This document shows, piece after piece, positions 6,272 through 8,794 of a stretch of DNA of 8,794 nt. The position numbers and the translations under genes are program-made. The notes under the pieces were generated by a model, which was not told the DNA's origin, searched no databases, and worked only from the letters and a program-made list of their open reading frames with translations. The stretch's first letter is position 1; each line of letters opens with the position of its first letter. Source of the stretch: CAYFSC01 sp964345695 (GTDB taxonomy: Bacteria > Bacteroidota > Rhodothermia > Rhodothermales > Salinibacteraceae); the NCBI GenBank assembly GCA_964345695.1, contig CAYFSC010000126.1, positions 1-8,794 of the forward strand, given 5' to 3'.

Positions 6272-6447
6272 ACCGAGACGACCGACCGCCCTTGACACTG
6301 TGCATCGGTTCTTTCGATCTTAAAATCCGTTTTGATTCTAGATTAGGGGCGAGAGCGAGCAACGACGTGACGAAAATCAGACCTTGATTGCAGCTCGTGG
6401 CCCCAAGGCATGAATGAAAACAGGTTCCTGAAGCTCTCTTTCGCCGT

Positions 6448-6485
6448 TGCACGTGCAGGTTTCGCACAGTGGCACGCGGTGGCAC
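6448..6485 (+). promoter_or_regulatory. Palindrome plus phased direct repeat upstream of the small membrane peptide
   Basis: TGCACGTGCA (6448-6457) is a perfect 10-bp palindrome. It is followed by GTGGCAC at 6469-6475 and 6479-6485, two copies exactly 10 bp apart, hence on the same face of the helix. The second copy ends 25 bp before the ATG at 6511, a reasonable place for a regulator site. Spacing does not fit a sigma-54 promoter. Confidence 0.4.
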
Positions 6486-6510
6486 CCGTTGAATCTTTCC
6501 CTTCGTAGCC

Positions 6511-6606
6511 ATGAATCGCCGTGTGAAGCGTCAGATCATCATCGCCGTCACCATTCTGGCTGGCATCTTCGTGATCATGGCCATCATCGGACAGATGACT
6601 TCGTAG
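6511..6606 (+). CDS. 31-aa single-pass membrane peptide
   Basis: A short ORF encoding 31 residues: a basic start (MNRRVKRQ, four positive charges in eight residues), then an unbroken hydrophobic stretch of about 20 residues (IIIAVTILAG followed by IFVIMAIIGQ), then MTS and TAG. This is the classic design of a single transmembrane peptide with a cytoplasmic N-terminus by the positive-inside rule. Codons are mostly GC-ending (ATC, GTC, GCC, CGC), as in the neighbouring genes, which supports real coding. It has its own upstream region with repeats and converges on the DUF971 gene 25 bp away. No Shine-Dalgarno is visible, but that holds for the clear genes here too. I do not recognise a named family; function unknown. 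Confidence 0.65.
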   Translation: MNRRVKRQIIIAVTILAGIFVIMAIIGQMTS

Positions 6607-6634
6607 CCGACGGGCCTACGTAGCCGACGGCCTA
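6599..6634. repeat. Imperfect 16/17-bp tandem repeat in the convergent spacer
   Basis: CGTAGCCGACGGGCCTA (6602-6618) is repeated at 6619-6634 with one G missing. The junction GGCCTACGTAGCC is nearly palindromic, and CGTAG/CTACG (6602-6606, 6616-6620) can pair, giving a small hairpin between the stop of the membrane peptide and the stop of the DUF971 gene. It might serve as a weak bidirectional terminator, but no T-run is present. The 10-mer CTTCGTAGCC, which overlaps the first unit at 6599-6608, is also found immediately before the peptide's ATG (6501-6510). Confidence 0.6.
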
Positions 6635-6952
6635 CTCGGACGGGGGTTGCAGCTCGCGCAGCCGTTTCCAGCGGTAGATACCGCCGCTGTGACCGTCGTC
6701 CCAGGTGATGCGAAGGCCGACACTGCCGGCGGTCTCTACCCTCACGTTCTTCCAGCGATTTTCCTGGCGGAAGATGTCCAGGAACCGCGGCTTCGTGATG
6801 CGCTCAATGGCATTGCCCTGGCATTCGGCACAGGGGCAGGCCTGCCGCAGCGCATCCAGTGGGAAAACGGACACGTGGTCGTCCGCCCATTCGATGTTGA
6901 GCCGTTGCATCTTCGTGTCGACTTCAATGCGCTCGGGCGCTGGAACGTCCAC
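6632..6952 (-). CDS. DUF971 / gamma-butyrobetaine hydroxylase-like N-terminal domain protein
   Basis: Small stand-alone DUF971 (PF06155) protein. From the GTG at 6952 it is 106 aa and contains the whole domain: the strand RIEVDTKMQRLNIEW, VSVFPLDALR, the cysteine motif CPCAEC (residues 39-44) and a C-terminal WDDGHSGGIYRWKRLREL. In the family this fold is the N-terminal part of gamma-butyrobetaine hydroxylases and also occurs fused to Mrp/HCF101-type Fe-S carriers; the conserved cysteines suggest metal or Fe-S related work, but stand-alone members are uncharacterised. The frame stays open to a GTG at 7030, adding 26 residues with no domain character; that start would sit about 7 nt from the sigma-factor terminator and leave no room for a promoter, so I prefer 6952. 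Neither start has a Shine-Dalgarno, so the choice is tentative. Confidence 0.83.
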   Translation of the reverse strand: MDVPAPERIEVDTKMQRLNIEWADDHVSVFPLDALRQACPCAECQGNAIERITKPRFLDIFRQENRWKNVRVETAGSVGLRITWDDGHSGGIYRWKRLRELQPPSE

Positions 6953-7036
6953 GGGTATGTGCTGGCTTTTCGGGAGCAAAGGCCGCACTCCAGATCGAGC
7001 GGGCCCGTCGCCTTTCTCGAAAATTCGCACTCATAG

Positions 7037-7069
7037 AAAAGCGCCGAACCCCTGCAGGGTCCGGCGCTT
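7037..7069 (-). terminator. Rho-independent terminator of the ECF sigma factor gene
   Basis: AAGCGCCG (7039-7046) pairs fully with CGGCGCTT (7062-7069); after one mismatch, ACCC/GGGT (7048-7051, 7057-7060) extends the stem to a 5-nt loop. Read on the minus strand the hairpin ends in TTTTC. It lies about 47 nt after the sigma gene stop, so that gene seems to be transcribed alone and separate from the DUF971 gene. Confidence 0.82.
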
Positions 7070-7115
7070 CGGGTATCAGGAAGGACGGGCAATGCGGTTT
7101 TGCCGCATGACACAG

Positions 7116-7778
7116 TTACTCTTCCTCCTGGAACGGGTACACATCCTTGAGGAGCGCCTGCAGCTTGGTGCGGCCCCGGTTGATGCGGCTCTTGACCGTG
7201 CCCATGGGCAGGCCCGTGATTTCCGCAATCTCGTCGTAGGCCAACTGCTGGATGTCGCGCAAGACCACGACCTCGCGGAAGGCCGGCGGGATCTCGTTCA
7301 TCGCCTCCTGGATGTAGTGATCCTGGATGGTGCTCTCCGCGTGCTTGTCCGGGGAGAACGACTCATCCGGAATCTCCATCTCGTACTCCTCATTGTCGCG
7401 GTTCACGGACTGGATGGACTGCATCCGGCGCCGCTTCCGCTTCCGATACTCCGACCGGGCCAGGTTGCCGGCGATGGTGTACAGCCACGTCGAGAACTTG
7501 GCGATCCGCCGGTAGGAGTGGCGGTTGCGGTGCACGCGCAGGAACGTCTCCTGCAACAAGTCCTCGCAGCGCTTCATATCTCCGAGGAAGCGGTACAGGT
7601 ACTGCATCAGACGATCCGAGTACCGCTCCACGAGAATGTTGAAGGCCTCCACCGTCCCAGCCTGAAACTGAGACATGAGGTCTTCATCACTCATCTCTTG
7701 GAGCGCCTCGTACTGGTCATGCCCCCTACGCCCCGTTGCCTTTTTTCGGGTTACGACTTCTGCTTTGTCCTTCGCCAT
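7116..7778 (-). CDS. ECF-type RNA polymerase sigma factor (sigma-70 family)
   Basis: Alternative sigma factor that directs RNA polymerase to a specific promoter set. In the 220-aa product, region 2 spans about 43-117: GTVEAFNILVERYSDRL, the core-binding helix DLLQETFLRVHRN (73-85) and the DNA-melting/-10 segment FSTWLYTIAGNLARSEYRKR (95-114). A linker rich in acidic residues (about 118-150) leads to region 4, with EIPPAFREVVVLRDIQ (162-177) and the helix-turn-helix YDEIAEITGLPMGTVKSRIN (181-200). Regions 1 and 3 are absent, as in ECF factors. The first 28 residues are a basic extension (MAKDKAEVVTRKK...); an in-frame ATG at 7694 (MSDEDLMSQFQAG) gives a more typical ECF N-terminus, so either start is possible. 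No anti-sigma gene adjoins it, and a terminator follows, so control may be transcriptional or by a distant partner. Confidence 0.95.
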   Translation of the reverse strand: MAKDKAEVVTRKKATGRRGHDQYEALQEMSDEDLMSQFQAGTVEAFNILVERYSDRLMQYLYRFLGDMKRCEDLLQETFLRVHRNRHSYRRIAKFSTWLYTIAGNLARSEYRKRKRRRMQSIQSVNRDNEEYEMEIPDESFSPDKHAESTIQDHYIQEAMNEIPPAFREVVVLRDIQQLAYDEIAEITGLPMGTVKSRINRGRTKLQALLKDVYPFQEEE

Positions 7779-8155
7779 ATATTGCTGCGGTAATTGCTAC
7801 TGGATTGCGAATCGTCGAGGGGTCAAAAATCATTCGTGAGCCAAAATGTCTACTGGCACCTTCAAGCGCAAGCGCAATTTGTCACGAATCAGAGAATCCT
7901 CGACTTGTTCCCAAACGCATTACATCCTGGGATTATTGTCCTGCGCTCTCGCTTTATTCTTCCGAGGTGCATGGCCTTTCCACTCTTCGTTCGAGACCCT
8001 CCTGCACGTCCGGTGTACCTCTTTGCCGCAAAGACCATTCCCTGACGTTTCGGCATACCTCCGGGGCGTCGTACGGTGGCGATTGCGGCTTTTGCCTGCT
8101 ATCTTGGCGCCCTCAGTTCCTTCCGTGCACTCGTTGACCCACACCCCTGTCTACT
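7779..8155. promoter_or_regulatory. Divergent intergenic region between the ECF sigma and isoaspartyl peptidase genes
   Basis: This 377-bp stretch has lower GC and mixed codon-like content compared with the genes around it. It must hold promoters for both divergent genes; a leftward TTGACC (complement of 7821-7826) has only a poorly spaced AT-rich partner (7791-7799). A TCTTTG/CAAAGA hairpin with a 3-nt loop lies at 8020-8034, about 120 bp before the peptidase start. Overlapping open frames on the plus strand (for example 7846-8163) use codons such as TCA, AGA, TTA and CGA that are uncommon in the clear genes and have no recognisable domain, so I do not call them. Confidence 0.45.
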
Positions 8156-8794
8156 ATGTTTGACGCGCATCGCTGGTGGACCCTCCTCGGCTTCCTCGGC
8201 CTCTTGGGAATTATTGGTGGAACCATGCCGCAGCCTGTTACGGCTCAATCCTCCTCCTCGGCCTCGAATGACGTCGCGATCGTCGTTCACGGCGGGGCCG
8301 GAACCATTGAACGGGACGATATGACCGACGAGCAAGAGGCCGCCTACCGTGACGCCCTCCGTGCGGCGCTTCAGAACGGACATGACGTACTGACACGCGG
8401 CGGCAGCGCGATGGACGCCGTGGTCGCGGCCATCACCACGATGGAAGACAACCCACTCTTCAACGCCGCGAAGGGCGCGGTCTTTACAAGCGAAAACACC
8501 GTAGAGCTCGACGCCTCCATCATGGACGGTGAAACACGAATGGCCGGTGCCTTGACCGGTGTGAAACACATCAGGAACCCGATCACGCTCGCGCGAACCA
8601 TCCTCGAGGAGTCGGTGCACGTCATGATGGCGCAGGAAGGCGCCGAAGCGTTTGCAAAGCAGCACGGCTTTGAGATGGTGCCCAACGAGTACTTCTACAC
8701 CGAGCGCCGACGGGAGCAGGCCGAGCAGGCGCGGGAGGAATCGGGCGACGGCGCCACCGGAAGCATTCACCTTCCCGACTCGACGGATCCGTCG
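8156..8794 (+). CDS. iaaA: Isoaspartyl peptidase/L-asparaginase (plant-type, Ntn-hydrolase), exported; truncated by the window edge
   Basis: First 213 residues of a type-III/plant-type asparaginase, which hydrolyses L-asparagine and isoaspartyl dipeptides after self-cleavage before a catalytic threonine. ATG 8156 opens a signal peptide: MFDAHRWW, a hydrophobic core (about 9-22) and VTA before Q31, pointing to export to the periplasm or a lipid-free secreted form (no lipobox cysteine). The mature part begins AIVVHGGAG (41-49), the family hallmark, followed by GGSAMDAVVAAITTMEDNP (82-100), FNAAKGAVFTSE (102-113) and LDASIMDGE (118-126). The acidic, flexible stretch about 183-213 matches the linker that precedes the cleavage site. 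By comparison with E. coli IaaA (Thr179; mature start shifted about 36 residues) the nucleophile should lie just beyond the window. The frame is open to the edge with no stop. It diverges from the sigma factor gene. Confidence 0.93.
   Translation, partial: MFDAHRWWTLLGFLGLLGIIGGTMPQPVTAQSSSSASNDVAIVVHGGAGTIERDDMTDEQEAAYRDALRAALQNGHDVLTRGGSAMDAVVAAITTMEDNPLFNAAKGAVFTSENTVELDASIMDGETRMAGALTGVKHIRNPITLARTILEESVHVMMAQEGAEAFAKQHGFEMVPNEYFYTERRREQAEQAREESGDGATGSIHLPDSTDPS

Larger units (their letters stand above)
6180..6510. promoter_or_regulatory. Divergent intergenic region with several operator-like repeats
   Basis: This 331-bp spacer separates the SpoIIAA-like gene (-) from the 31-codon membrane peptide ORF (+) and is more AT-rich in the middle (about 6300-6350) than the surrounding genes. 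It carries the CGCAAC inverted repeat (6257-6271), the palindrome TGCACGTGCA (6448-6457) and a phased GTGGCAC direct repeat (6469-6485). A TTGACA at 6292-6297 has no well-spaced -10 partner. An 86-codon open frame on the minus strand has no protein-like features and was not called. Confidence 0.5.

Noticed and set aside
6470..6491. TGGCAC motifs resembling a sigma-54 -24 element
   Set aside because: No TTGC-type -12 element occurs at the required spacing after either copy.
6252..6512. Minus-strand 86-codon frame in the spacer before the small membrane peptide
   Set aside because: Composition is not protein-like, it covers the AT-rich promoter region, and it is antisense to candidate regulatory repeats.
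7791..7826. Leftward TTGACC with an AT-rich partner as the sigma-gene promoter
   Set aside because: Spacing is too long for a standard promoter and there is no match to the Bacteroidota TANNTTTG element.
7846..8163. Plus-strand 105-codon frame starting MSTGTFKRKRN in the sigma/peptidase spacer
   Set aside because: Codon use is unlike the clear genes, no domain or membrane pattern is convincing, and it overlaps the peptidase start. Conservation could overturn this.

Overview
This 8.8 kb window is a GC-rich chromosomal stretch, probably from a member of the Rhodothermota/Bacteroidota such as a Salinibacter-like halophile. This is inferred from the acidic, GC-rich style of the proteins, the near absence of Shine-Dalgarno sequences before clear start codons, and the protein families present; I could not run a search. 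There is one assembly gap of 100 N.

Layout, left to right. (1) A minus-strand M32 carboxypeptidase (66-1574) faces away from a plus-strand ABC-2-type ATPase (1828-2544) whose permease partner is not visible. (2) A convergent spacer holds a 13-bp tandem repeat broken by the gap (2595-2744). (3) A minus-strand two-gene operon (5061 down to 2768) encodes a glycine betaine/choline-type (OpuC/OpuF family) osmolyte importer: an ATPase without CBS domains, then a single polypeptide with the binding domain fused N-terminal to the permease domain. (4) tRNA-Thr(CGU) with a strong UUCG-loop terminator (5238-5353). (5) A minus-strand pair: a SpoIIAA-like/STAS-fold protein followed by a tiny winged-helix protein. 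(6) A 331-bp spacer with operator-like repeats leads into a 31-codon plus-strand ORF for a single-pass membrane peptide (6511-6606). (7) A DUF971 protein and an ECF sigma factor on the minus strand, separated by a clear terminator. (8) A 377-bp spacer, then the start of a secreted isoaspartyl peptidase/asparaginase (from 8156) that runs off the right edge.

Functionally this looks like housekeeping and stress-related genome (peptide turnover, osmolyte uptake, ECF signalling), not a mobile or defence island. I found no CRISPR array, insertion sequence, phage gene, toxin-antitoxin pair or credible new multi-gene system. The points most worth a second look are the 31-aa membrane peptide with its surrounding repeats, the binding-domain-first order of the osmolyte transporter, the repeat-associated gap, and the SpoIIAA-like/winged-helix pair.
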